Below are positions 16,451 through 25,701 of a stretch of 64,000 bases of DNA, piece by piece. The notes under the pieces are model-generated. The model saw nothing but the letters and a program-made list of their open reading frames with translations. It ran no database searches and had not been told where the DNA came from. Each line of letters begins with the position of its first letter. The stretch's first letter is position 1. Location: positions 1 to 64,000 of the forward strand of contig NZ_RAPR01000003.1 in assembly GCF_003610235.1 (NCBI RefSeq), read 5' to 3'. The DNA is from Catellatospora citrea (lineage in GTDB: Bacteria; Actinomycetota; Actinomycetes; Mycobacteriales; Micromonosporaceae). The position numbers were made by a program, and so were the translations under genes.

Positions 16451-18463
16451 TCAGATCTCGACGGTCTGCCGCCGACCGCGGACGGGCACGTTCTCCAACC
16501 GCATCGGGCCGTCGAACCCCGCGGGGCGGGCCGCCCAGCGCAGCGTACCGTCTTCGACGTCGAGGCCGAACAGGGTGCGCAGCACCAGCAGCACCGATCC
16601 CGCCGACCAGGCCTGCGGCGAGGAGGGTGTGGGGTACTCCACCGGCTTGTTGCCCTTGCGCTGGAATCCCGCGAAGACCTCGGGCAGCCGGTAGCCGAAC
16701 GCTGCCGCCGCCTCCAGCAGCTTGACCCCGAGTTCGGCGGCCTGTTCGCGGTGCCCGTAGCGGCGCAGGCCCTCGGCGATGATCGCGGTGTCGTGCGGCC
16801 AGACCGTGCCGTTGTGATACTCGATCGGGTTGTAGCCGTGATCGGCGCTGGACATGGTCCGCACCCCCCAGCCGGAGTTCATCTTCGGGTCGAGCAGCAG
16901 CGCGACGGTGGCCTCGGCGTGCTCGTCGTCGACGATGCCGCTCCACAGCAGGTGTCCGATGTTCGAGGTGGCCGCGTCGACCTGGCGTTTGCCGCCGTCG
17001 AGGGCGAGCGCGAAGTGGCCGCGTTCGGCGATCCAGAAGTCGGTGTTGAACCGCTGCCGCAGCGCGGCCGCCTCCTGTTCGAGCTGGTCGGCGAGCCCCG
17101 GGTCATGCCAGAACTCCCTGGCCAGCCGCGCGGTGCGCAGGCGCGCGTCGTAGGCATACCCCTGGATCTCGCAGGTGGCGATCGGCGGGTCGGCGACCCG
17201 GCCGTCGGCGAACATGATCGAGTTCCAGGAGTCCTTCCAGCACTGGTTGGCCAGGCCCTGCGGGGATCGGGTGCGGTACTCCAGGTAGCCGTCGCCGTCG
17301 GGGTCCGCCGGGCCCTGCATCCAGGCCACCGCCGCGCGCGCCGCCGGTTCCAGGCGGTGGACCGCTTCGGTGTCGCCGGTCCACCTCTCGTACTCGTCGA
17401 GCAGGATGAGGAACAGCAGGGTCGCGTCGTGCGAGCCGTAGTACGGGCTGTGCGGGGTGCGGCCGGTCGCGGTGAGCTCGCCGTGCCGGAGTTCGTGTGG
17501 GATCTTGCCCGGGTCGGCGTCGCGGAAGTCGTCGACCTGCGTCGCCTGGACCATGGCCAGCGCGTCCAATGTCGTCCGGGCGAGCCGGGGGTGGAACGGC
17601 AGCGCCTGGTACGCGGTGATGAGGCTGTCCCGGCCGAACAGAGCCATGAACCAGGGCGCGCCGGCGGCCGGCACCGAGTGCACGCAGCCCTGGATCGGGT
17701 GGAACCGCAACGCGGCCAGGTCCTGCAGCGCATGGCGGTAGGCGTGCCGGGCCGGGTCGAAGACGGTGTGCAGCACCGGGGCCTCATCCAGCCACTGCTG
17801 CATCGTCTGCGGCATGTCCGGCTGCAGCCGCCCGAACCCGCCGTGCCCCACCCGGAGCTTGTGCTCGCCGTCGTTGTCGGAGCAGATCACGTCGATGCAG
17901 GTGGTCCAGGTGCCGCGGGCGGGCAGCCGGACCGCCCACCGCATGCTCGTCGGCTGGAGGGTGCCCGGTTCGGTGAAGACGACCTTCGTCGCGCGGGCGA
18001 AGTCGCCGTTGCGGTATCCGAAGGTGATCGTGTCCGTGTCGACGTCGACGGTCACCCGCCTGGAGCCGATCTTGTCGTCCTTGACTTCGAAGATGTCCGC
18101 GAAGTCGGCGTCGAGCGCCAACTCCACGACCAGGTCCCGCTCCTCGTCGCTGTAGTTCTCCAGGACCACGTCCTCGTGCACGCCGGTCGCGACGATGCGG
18201 TCGCGGCGGACCGACACCGTCGGGTTGACGCCGACGCTCACCGACGGCAGCGTCGCGTGGATACGGGCCGAGTAGTACTGCGGCGTGTCATAGCTGAGCA
18301 GGTGCAGTTCCGCGCCGTCGAGAGTCAGCCGCCACAACGACAGGTGCCGCGTGTCGGCGAAGTACAGACCGTCGTCAGCCATGTCGGTGTCGCCGAGCCC
18401 GTTCGTGGTGAAGAAGGTGCTGCCGTCGAGCAGTGCCAGCCGTGCCTGCGACATCACCATCAC
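16451..18463 (-). CDS. Amylo-alpha-1,6-glucosidase / glycogen-debranching-like protein
   Basis: A 670-residue protein of the two-part bacterial debranching-like family. It has an N-terminal beta-rich domain (about 10-205; LLDGSTFFTTNGLGDTDMADDGLYFADTRHLS) and a C-terminal (alpha/alpha)6 barrel containing APWFMALFGRDSLITAYQAL, ANQCWKDSWNSIMFADGR, CEIQGYAYDARLRTARL and YHNGTVWPHDTAIIAEGLRRYG. The last motif is a signature of GH63/GH133-like barrels. It probably removes alpha-1,6 glucosyl branches or acts on related alpha-glucans in the cytoplasm. Start ATG 18463 follows an AGGG about 8 bases upstream; ATG 18454 is an alternative. It converges on the catalase gene and is divergent from argG, standing alone. 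The exact substrate is uncertain. Confidence 0.85.
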   Translation of the reverse strand: MMVMSQARLALLDGSTFFTTNGLGDTDMADDGLYFADTRHLSLWRLTLDGAELHLLSYDTPQYYSARIHATLPSVSVGVNPTVSVRRDRIVATGVHEDVVLENYSDEERDLVVELALDADFADIFEVKDDKIGSRRVTVDVDTDTITFGYRNGDFARATKVVFTEPGTLQPTSMRWAVRLPARGTWTTCIDVICSDNDGEHKLRVGHGGFGRLQPDMPQTMQQWLDEAPVLHTVFDPARHAYRHALQDLAALRFHPIQGCVHSVPAAGAPWFMALFGRDSLITAYQALPFHPRLARTTLDALAMVQATQVDDFRDADPGKIPHELRHGELTATGRTPHSPYYGSHDATLLFLILLDEYERWTGDTEAVHRLEPAARAAVAWMQGPADPDGDGYLEYRTRSPQGLANQCWKDSWNSIMFADGRVADPPIATCEIQGYAYDARLRTARLAREFWHDPGLADQLEQEAAALRQRFNTDFWIAERGHFALALDGGKRQVDAATSNIGHLLWSGIVDDEHAEATVALLLDPKMNSGWGVRTMSSADHGYNPIEYHNGTVWPHDTAIIAEGLRRYGHREQAAELGVKLLEAAAAFGYRLPEVFAGFQRKGNKPVEYPTPSSPQAWSAGSVLLVLRTLFGLDVEDGTLRWAARPAGFDGPMRLENVPVRGRRQTVEI

Positions 18464-18495
18464 CAGCCCTCGCTCGGCCCCCGTTCACAGGCTAG

Positions 18496-20073
<1,578 letters not shown>

Positions 20074-20088
20074 CCCACCGACGCAAGG

Positions 20089-20128
20089 CAGGGGCACCCT
20101 CCGCGGTCCGTGGCGGAGGGTGCCCCTG
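20089..20128. terminator. Bidirectional terminator, 16-bp stem
   Basis: CAGGGGCACCCTCCGC (20089-20104) pairs perfectly with GCGGAGGGTGCCCCTG (20113-20128) around an eight-base loop. It lies 15 bases after the argG stop and before the convergent SDR gene. Confidence 0.85.
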
Positions 20129-20199
20129 TCAACCGGCCGTGATCTTCGGCGGCTCCGACCAGCCCAGCTGAGCGCCGTCCCGAGCCCCGTCATCGTCGG

Positions 20200-20919
20200 C
20201 TACTGGGCCAGGTAGCCGCCGTCGATGACCAGTTCGGTGCCCGTCACGAAGCTCGACTCGTCGGAGGCCAGGTAGAGACAGCCGTAGGCCACCTCCATCG
20301 GCCGGCCCGGCCGTTTCATCGGGGTCTGCTCGATGACGAGCTTGTTCAGGTCCGGTGCCTGCGCCTGGGTCAGCGGCGTGTCGATGAAACCGGGATGGAC
20401 AGAGTTGACCCGGATCCCCTCGCCGACGTATGTCATCGCCGCGTTCTTCGTCATGTTGCGCACCGCGCCCTTCGCGGCGTGGTAGGAGAACGCTCCGCTG
20501 ACCGCCGAGTTGCCCCAGATCGACGAGACGTTGACGATCGAGCCGGACCTGTTCTTCCGCATGACGCGGACCGCCTCGCGCATGCCGAGGAAGACACCCG
20601 TCTGGTCCACCGCGATCATCTTCTCCCAGTTCGTCACGTCCAGCTCGTCGAGCGGCTCGTACGCGATGATCCCGGCGTTGTTGATCAGCACGTCCAGGCG
20701 GCCGTGCTTCTTGACGACGTCGCCGACCACGCTCGCCCATTCGTCCTCGCTGGTGACGTCGAGCCGCACCGACTCGACACCATCGGCGAACGGCTCCTTC
20801 GGCGAGGTGATGTCGCCCGAGATGACGGTCGCGCCCTCCTTGGCGAACAGCTCCACCACCGCGTGGCCGATGCCGTTGGCGCCGCCCGAGACCAGCGCGA
20901 CCTTCTCCTGCAGCCTCAT
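20200..20919 (-). CDS. SDR family oxidoreductase (3-oxoacyl-ACP-reductase-like)
   Basis: A 239-residue classical short-chain dehydrogenase. It has the cofactor motif GGANGIG near residue 12, the NNAG motif, Ser in VNVSSIWG, catalytic YHAAK, and the PG region after the active site. The Asp after the second strand (GDIT) favours NAD(H). The C-terminus DESSFVTGTELVIDGGYLAQ is typical of FabG/glucose-dehydrogenase-like members. ATG 20919 is preceded by GGAAGGAC; the frame is open upstream but without similarity. The 287-base gap behind it (20920-21206) contains no recognisable gene and presumably its promoter. Substrate unknown. Confidence 0.9.
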   Translation of the reverse strand: MRLQEKVALVSGGANGIGHAVVELFAKEGATVISGDITSPKEPFADGVESVRLDVTSEDEWASVVGDVVKKHGRLDVLINNAGIIAYEPLDELDVTNWEKMIAVDQTGVFLGMREAVRVMRKNRSGSIVNVSSIWGNSAVSGAFSYHAAKGAVRNMTKNAAMTYVGEGIRVNSVHPGFIDTPLTQAQAPDLNKLVIEQTPMKRPGRPMEVAYGCLYLASDESSFVTGTELVIDGGYLAQ

Positions 20920-21206
20920 TGCCTGTCCTTCCGTCGCAGCGGTTGGCGCGCCTGTCGATGCCAGGGTGCGGCGGGGGGTTCTCGCAGCCACCGGCCGGAC
21001 AGGCCCCCTCGGCTGTGCCGGGTTCGGTGAGCGGTCCGCATGGCTCGCGGCCCCGAGTCGCATCCCGGCACAGATCACGTTAGTGCTGGTCAGTACCACC
21101 GAAGGCGCGAACGCGGCAGGTCCGACCACGATCGGCGCGCAACGAGCGGGCCGAGCCGGCAGCCGCACGGGTCCGGCCGATGAACGGCGCCGTCACCCCG
21201 TGGCGG

Positions 21207-23513
21207 CTACCCGGCGGGTGTCGCCCCCGCTGCCAGGACTGCGGGCAGCGGCTTGCGGTGCAGGACCTCCAGGCGGGCGACCGCGCGGGTGAGCACGACG
21301 TACAGCCGCTGCTGCCCACGCGGTTCGGCGGCCACGATCTCGGCGGGCTCCACCACGATCACGTGGTCGTATTCGAGGCCCTTGACGAGGCCCGCGGGCA
21401 CCAGCGTGACGTGCGCGGAATCCACGACCGGCCCGAGCGCCTCGATCAGATGATCGGCGGCGACGACCGCGACGCTGCCGTCGCTCGGCGCATTGCGCGC
21501 GGCCTCGCGTACGGCCGCGGCGAGGTCGTCGACCTGCCGCACCGACAGTTCTCCCCCGGGCCGGTAGGACTGCGTCGGCGCGATGCCCGGAGCGAGCGCC
21601 CGCGCCGCGTAGTCCGCGAGGATCTGCGGGACCCGGTAGCCGGTGCGCAGGTCCAGCATCCGCGCATCGCGCCGGTCGAGCCGCGACAGCAGCTCCTGCC
21701 ACGACGCGGCGGCCAGCGGATGGGTCGCCTGGCCGAGGTCGCCCACGATCGTCATCGAGGCGTACGCCGCCCGGCGCGCGATCATCCGGCACTCCATCGG
21801 CGACAGGTCCTGGGACTCGTCGAGGATCACGTGCGCGTAGTCGTCCCAGGTGGCCGGCTCGTCGTCCACCTCGGCGACCGGCAGCGGCTCGGCCAGCACC
21901 GGCACGTAACCGTCCTCGCCGTACGGGTCGTACCCGTCGATCCAGCTGACCACCTGGTGTCCCTCGCGCAGGATGATCGCGGCGGCCCAGCGCTGCGCCT
22001 GCGCGGTCGCGTCGTTGTCGATCGACTGCCCGGCCACGGCCATCGGGGTGGGCAGGCCGGGCGCGTACAGACTCCAGCCGTCGTGCAGCCCCAGGCTGAG
22101 CACGAACGTGTCCACCAGCTGCGGGCCCATGGTCAGTTCCCGCAGCCGGGCGTGCTCGACGGGCGCCTTCGGGGTGGCGGGCGGCTCGCCGAGCAGCTCG
22201 GTGAGCTCGTCGAGCAGCGGCACGTCGTCGATCGACCAGTCGCCGCCACCGCGGTACGACGCCGCGAGGACGCCGGCCGCCGCGTCACCGAGCACGCCGC
22301 GGACCCGGTCGGCGTCGCCGAGCCACGCCAGCACGCCCGCCGGGGTCAGCCGCGGCCACCATGCGGCCAGGAAACGCCGGAACTCGGGGCGGTCGCCGAC
22401 GTCGTCGGTGAACAGCTCCCGGTCCAGGTGCTCGCCGTCGACCGCGGCCCACAGCGCTTCCAGCAGCGCCTTCGCGGCCAATGGCCGGGCGGCGTTGGGC
22501 AGCGTGCCGGTCGACGCCGCCATGGTGCGCGCCCGGTCGCGGACCGCCGTCAGCTCAACCGGCCCGAACTTGAGGACCTGGCCCGCGTACACCAGTTTCA
22601 GCTGGTCCGGTGCGGTCGGCGGGGCCTGCCAGATCAGCTCGGCCAGCACCGCGTCCATGCGGGTGCTGCCCTTGATCTCGGCCACCGGCGCGGGATCGCG
22701 GCGGATCGCGGTCACCCCCTCGACGAGTTCGCCGATGGCGCGCAGGTGGATGCTGTCCTCGCCGAGGGCGGGCAGCACCCGGCTGATGTAGTCGGTGAAG
22801 ACGGTGGACGGCCCGACGACCAGGACCCGGCCGTCGGCGAACCGGCCCCGGTCGGTGTAGAGCAGGTACGCGGCCCGGTGCAGCGCCACCTGCGTCTTGC
22901 CCGTGCCGGGCCCGCCGGTGATGAGCGTGACGCCGCGGGCGGGCGCCCGGATCGCCTCGTCCTGCTCGCGCTGGATGGTGGTGACGATGTCGCGCATCTG
23001 CGGCCCACGGGCCCGCTGCAGCGCCGCGAGCAGCGACCCCTCGCCGAGTACGCGCAGCTCACCGGCGTCGTCCGGGGACAGCAGGTCGTCGTCGAGGTCG
23101 ACGACCTCGCGGCCGCGGCTGATGATGACGCGGCGGCGGACGACGCCGAGCGGTTCGCCGGGCGTGGCCCGGTAGAACGCCGCCGCGGCGGGCGCCCGCC
23201 AGTCGATCAGGAGTGGTTCACGGTCCTCGTCGCGTACGCCGAGCCGCCCGATGTGGTAGGTCTCGCCGTCGTCGAAGTCGAGCCGGCCGAACACGAGTCC
23301 CTCGGCTTCGGCGTCCAGCGCCCGCAGCTTGCCCGCCGCGTGGTGGACCATCGCGTCGCGTTCGACGAGTCCGCCGGCGGGCCCGGCGGCGGCCCGGCCG
23401 TGACCCTCGCGGGCCAGCTGCTCGGCCTGGGCGCGCATGGCGTCGGAGCGGTCGTACACCCGGTCGACGACCTGCTGTTCGCTGGCGATCTCCTGCGTTC
23501 GTGCGTCAGGCAC
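21207..23513 (-). CDS. helD: HelD-like RNA polymerase-associated ATPase / superfamily-1 helicase
   Basis: A 768-residue SF1 (UvrD/Rep-like) ATPase. An N-terminal coiled arm (EIASEQQVVDRVYDRSDAMRAQAEQL) and inserted segment precede Walker A TGGPGTGKT, Walker B VILDESQDLS, a GDLGQ motif and closing motifs LRTGYRVP and LYVVLTRAV. This layout and size fit actinobacterial HelD/HelR, which prise open stalled RNA polymerase and, in some species, displace rifampicin. GTG 23513 is preceded by GGGGAG; the open frame upstream has no similarity. It is divergent from a winged-helix regulator 325 bases away. It could instead be a DNA helicase IV-like protein, but the N-terminal arm favours HelD. Confidence 0.85.
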   Translation of the reverse strand: MPDARTQEIASEQQVVDRVYDRSDAMRAQAEQLAREGHGRAAAGPAGGLVERDAMVHHAAGKLRALDAEAEGLVFGRLDFDDGETYHIGRLGVRDEDREPLLIDWRAPAAAAFYRATPGEPLGVVRRRVIISRGREVVDLDDDLLSPDDAGELRVLGEGSLLAALQRARGPQMRDIVTTIQREQDEAIRAPARGVTLITGGPGTGKTQVALHRAAYLLYTDRGRFADGRVLVVGPSTVFTDYISRVLPALGEDSIHLRAIGELVEGVTAIRRDPAPVAEIKGSTRMDAVLAELIWQAPPTAPDQLKLVYAGQVLKFGPVELTAVRDRARTMAASTGTLPNAARPLAAKALLEALWAAVDGEHLDRELFTDDVGDRPEFRRFLAAWWPRLTPAGVLAWLGDADRVRGVLGDAAAGVLAASYRGGGDWSIDDVPLLDELTELLGEPPATPKAPVEHARLRELTMGPQLVDTFVLSLGLHDGWSLYAPGLPTPMAVAGQSIDNDATAQAQRWAAAIILREGHQVVSWIDGYDPYGEDGYVPVLAEPLPVAEVDDEPATWDDYAHVILDESQDLSPMECRMIARRAAYASMTIVGDLGQATHPLAAASWQELLSRLDRRDARMLDLRTGYRVPQILADYAARALAPGIAPTQSYRPGGELSVRQVDDLAAAVREAARNAPSDGSVAVVAADHLIEALGPVVDSAHVTLVPAGLVKGLEYDHVIVVEPAEIVAAEPRGQQRLYVVLTRAVARLEVLHRKPLPAVLAAGATPAG

Positions 23514-23838
23514 AGTGCTCCCCGGTGAGTGGCGAATGGGGTTGAGTGACGAGCATATGTGCGTCTCAGCGCACAAAGATCGTCATTCGGGCCGATTCGA
23601 CACGGGCCAGGTGTCGGTTAGACTGGAACCGCGGGAGGGACAAGCCGAGGGCTTGCACACCTCCCGTTCGCCGTATCCGGTGACGCGACCCGGAACGCAC
23701 CACGCCTCCACCGAGAATCATGGCGGTGAATATTTCCATCGCGGGGTGCGGCCGCTAATGTCAGGGCACCGATTGCGGATCTTTCGGTCGGCGGCGCGGA
23801 AATCACGCGCAATCATGGAGAACCGGAGGGGTGGGCAG
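23514..23838. promoter_or_regulatory. Divergent helD / winged-helix regulator control region
   Basis: A 325-base gap without a clear gene. A plus-strand promoter TTCGAC (23596-23601), 17 bases, TAGACT (23619-23624) is followed immediately by a nested hairpin (23632-23666), leaving about 200 bases of leader before ATG 23839. A 12-codon minimal frame (23720-23758) ends at TAATG, where an alternative in-frame start of the regulator (ATG 23758) would begin; neither has a ribosome site. Confidence 0.5.
23632..23666 (+). promoter_or_regulatory. Nested hairpin at the predicted 5' end of the regulator mRNA
   Basis: Outer arms CGGGAGG (23632-23638) and CCTCCCG (23660-23666) enclose a second perfect stem CAAGCC (23641-23646)/GGCTTG (23650-23655) with loop GAG. 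It begins seven to eight bases after the TAGACT -10 element, at the expected first transcribed bases. It could be a structured leader, an mRNA-stabilising element or an operator; it does not match a riboswitch I recognise. Confidence 0.45.
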
Positions 23839-24348
23839 ATGCGGGGAATTCCGGTCGCCTCGCTGGTCATCGGCATCGCATCCTCGCCTGCGGAACGCCG
23901 CCACCTGGCTCGCACGCTCGGCGGCAGCCCGGCCCTGCTGATCGTGTCCAGCGTCGAGCAGGCCCGCGAATTCCTCGGCGTGCCCGGCCCGCCCGCCGCC
24001 GCGACCCCTCCCCCGGTCCCGCCCGCGCCGGTGCGCGCCGTAGAACCCGCTCCGACGCCATCGACCGACCTGGCCGTCGACTCCGACCGCCGGATGCTGC
24101 GCTGGCGCGATCGAGAGGTGGATCTGACCCGCCTGGAACACGATTTCCTGATCTGCCTGACCGAGACGCCCGGCCAGGTCTGGACCTACGAGCGGCTGCA
24201 CCTTGAGGTATGGGGCAACAAGCACCTCGGCCGCGGCTCCGACATGCACTCGGTGGTGCGGCGGGTGCGGCGCAAACTCGCCCGGCTGAACGCCTCGGTG
24301 ACCGTCCACGCGGTCCGCGGCGTGGGTTTCCGGCTCGCCTCGGCCTGA
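23839..24348 (+). CDS. Orphan OmpR/PhoB-type winged-helix regulator with truncated receiver-like N-terminus
   Basis: A 169-residue protein. Residues 80-169 form a trans_reg_C winged helix (REVDLTRLEHDFLICL, VWTYERLHLEVWG, MHSVVRRVRRKLARL, AVRGVGFRLA). The N-terminal ~50 residues (ASLVIGIASSPAERRHLARTLGGSPALLIVSSVEQAREFL) read as two strand-helix units of a response-regulator receiver but lack the phospho-acceptor Asp and half of the domain. A proline-rich linker joins them. No histidine kinase is adjacent. ATG 23839 is chosen for GGAGG at 23825-23829. A close paralogue lies at 30354-30926, also divergent from a large gene. Likely a phosphorylation-independent regulator; target probably helD and/or itself. 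Confidence 0.8.
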   Translation: MRGIPVASLVIGIASSPAERRHLARTLGGSPALLIVSSVEQAREFLGVPGPPAAATPPPVPPAPVRAVEPAPTPSTDLAVDSDRRMLRWRDREVDLTRLEHDFLICLTETPGQVWTYERLHLEVWGNKHLGRGSDMHSVVRRVRRKLARLNASVTVHAVRGVGFRLASA

Positions 24349-24408
24349 TCGTCGTCCGAGGTTCGCGCAGGCTTGACCCTATGTAGTTAATGGACAGAGA
24401 ATGCATTC

Positions 24409-24729
24409 ATGCGTCTCACCGTTTCCGTCGCGAAAGTCGTGTCCGCCCTACTGGCCGACCCTGACGCCGAGCGCTACGGCCTCGACCTGATGAAGACCAC
24501 CGGGCTGCCGAGCGGCACGCTCTACCCGGTGTTGCAACGGCTGCAGCAGGCGGGCTGGGTCACGGCGCACTGGGAGCAGATCGACCCCGCCGCCGAAGGC
24601 CGCCCGGCCCGGCGCTACTACCGGCTCACCCCGCAGGGCGCCACCGACGGGCGCCATGCCCTCGCCGAGTTGCACGCCTCCACCCAGCCGAACACCGCCG
24701 GCCGCGGCCAGGCGAGCCCCGCATGGTGA
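24409..24729 (+). CDS. PadR family transcriptional regulator
   Basis: A 106-residue small PadR regulator: MRLTVSVAKVVSALLADPDAERYGLDLMKTTGLPSGTLYPVLQRLQQAGWV (wHTH) and the wing AAEGRPARRYYRLTPQG. It has little more than the DNA-binding domain plus a short helix. The perfect palindrome GAATGCATTC (24399-24408) ends exactly at its ATG, which could be an operator and suggests a leaderless or occluded start. The stop overlaps the next gene by seven bases (24723-24729), so it is coupled to a membrane protein, the same pairing as at 5091-6835. Confidence 0.85.
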   Translation: MRLTVSVAKVVSALLADPDAERYGLDLMKTTGLPSGTLYPVLQRLQQAGWVTAHWEQIDPAAEGRPARRYYRLTPQGATDGRHALAELHASTQPNTAGRGQASPAW

Positions 24730-25691
24730 CCAGGGTGTGCGCGGCGCTGCTGCGGGTCGCCGCCCGCCGCTGGCCCGCCGAGATCCGCGCCGACCTGCAC
24801 CGCGAGTGGCAGGCCGAGCTGCACGTCCTGGCCGAGCAGGGTCGGGCCGCACCGATGCTGGCGTATGCGGTCAGCCTCGCCCTGTCCCGCCCCGCCGCCG
24901 ACCCCGTCCTCGATCGGAGCAGCATGACCGGCCCCGTCCTGCGCACCGCGGCTTTCCTGCTCCTCGCACCGCCGGCCGCGACCGTCGCCGCGGGTCTCGG
25001 GCTGTGGCTGATGAGCCTCACCGCGCACGACGGGCTGCTGCGCACGCGCCCCGACCTGGCGCTCCACCTGCGAGAGGCCACGGCCGCCCTGTTCGTCACC
25101 TGCTTCGCGGTGCTGCTGGCCGTGCTCGCCGCGCGGCTGGCCAGGTGGGGCGTGCCGGCGGGTCCGCTGCCACTGGCGATCGGGCTCGTCGTGCCGTGCG
25201 GCATCACCGTCGCGATGTTCATCGCCACCTTCATGCAGAGCGACAAGCTGTGGCGAGTTCTGCCCGAACTGGTGCTGTGGTCCGCGGGCATGGTGGGCGT
25301 GCTCTGGCTCGCCGCTCGCGCCGCCGCCCTCGGACACCTGCGGCTGGCCTGGTGCGTGGGCCTGCTGGGTGCATTCGTCGTCGCGGACCTGGGAGTGGTG
25401 CTCACCGTCCTGAACCACACCCCCGTCCGTTACCTCGTCGAGGGCGGCTTCGAGCCCGGAGTCTCCGGGACCTGGGCGCTGCTCTGGCTACCGATGATCC
25501 TCCTCGGGCCGGGCCTCGGCTGGGGACCGTCGCAGGAGGACGTGCTGTATGTCGGGGACCTGGTCGAGCTGAGCCCATACCTCTTCCTGGCGTTCACCCC
25601 GTACCTGCTGGCGTACGCGGTCGCCACGGCACGCCGCTCCGGACACGGTCCGGCCCGCCTGGTCGGCGACCAGGCGGGCCGGATCAGCTAG
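24723..25691 (+). CDS. Multi-pass membrane protein paired with PadR
   Basis: A 322-residue membrane protein of unknown function. The cytoplasmic N-terminus (LLRVAARRWPAEIRADLHREWQAELHVLAEQ) is a recognisable amphipathic module found in actinobacterial proteins next to small PadR regulators. It is followed by about seven hydrophobic helices from residue 75 onward. No catalytic motif is seen. It overlaps the PadR stop by seven bases. The last codons are inside the terminator hairpin at 25650-25682. By analogy with other PadR pairs, PadR likely represses this gene. Confidence 0.75.
   Translation: MVTRVCAALLRVAARRWPAEIRADLHREWQAELHVLAEQGRAAPMLAYAVSLALSRPAADPVLDRSSMTGPVLRTAAFLLLAPPAATVAAGLGLWLMSLTAHDGLLRTRPDLALHLREATAALFVTCFAVLLAVLAARLARWGVPAGPLPLAIGLVVPCGITVAMFIATFMQSDKLWRVLPELVLWSAGMVGVLWLAARAAALGHLRLAWCVGLLGAFVVADLGVVLTVLNHTPVRYLVEGGFEPGVSGTWALLWLPMILLGPGLGWGPSQEDVLYVGDLVELSPYLFLAFTPYLLAYAVATARRSGHGPARLVGDQAGRIS
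25650..25682. terminator. Bidirectional hairpin overlapping the 3' end of the membrane-protein gene
   Basis: CCGGCCCGCCTGGTC (25650-25664) pairs perfectly with GACCAGGCGGGCCGG (25668-25682) around loop GGC. It encodes the last residues of the membrane protein and sits 20 bases from the stop of the convergent protease gene, so it can end both transcripts. Confidence 0.75.
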
Positions 25692-25701
25692 CGGTCAGCC
25701 G

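Noticed and set aside
20920..21206. Gene in the gap between SDR and helD
   Set aside because: No frame with ribosome site or family motif; treated as promoter space.
23632..23666. Rifamycin-associated element upstream of helD
   Set aside because: The repeat is CAAGCC-N3-GGCTTG, which does not match the orientation of the rifamycin-induced repeat as I remember it. It also sits at the 5' end of the opposite transcript.
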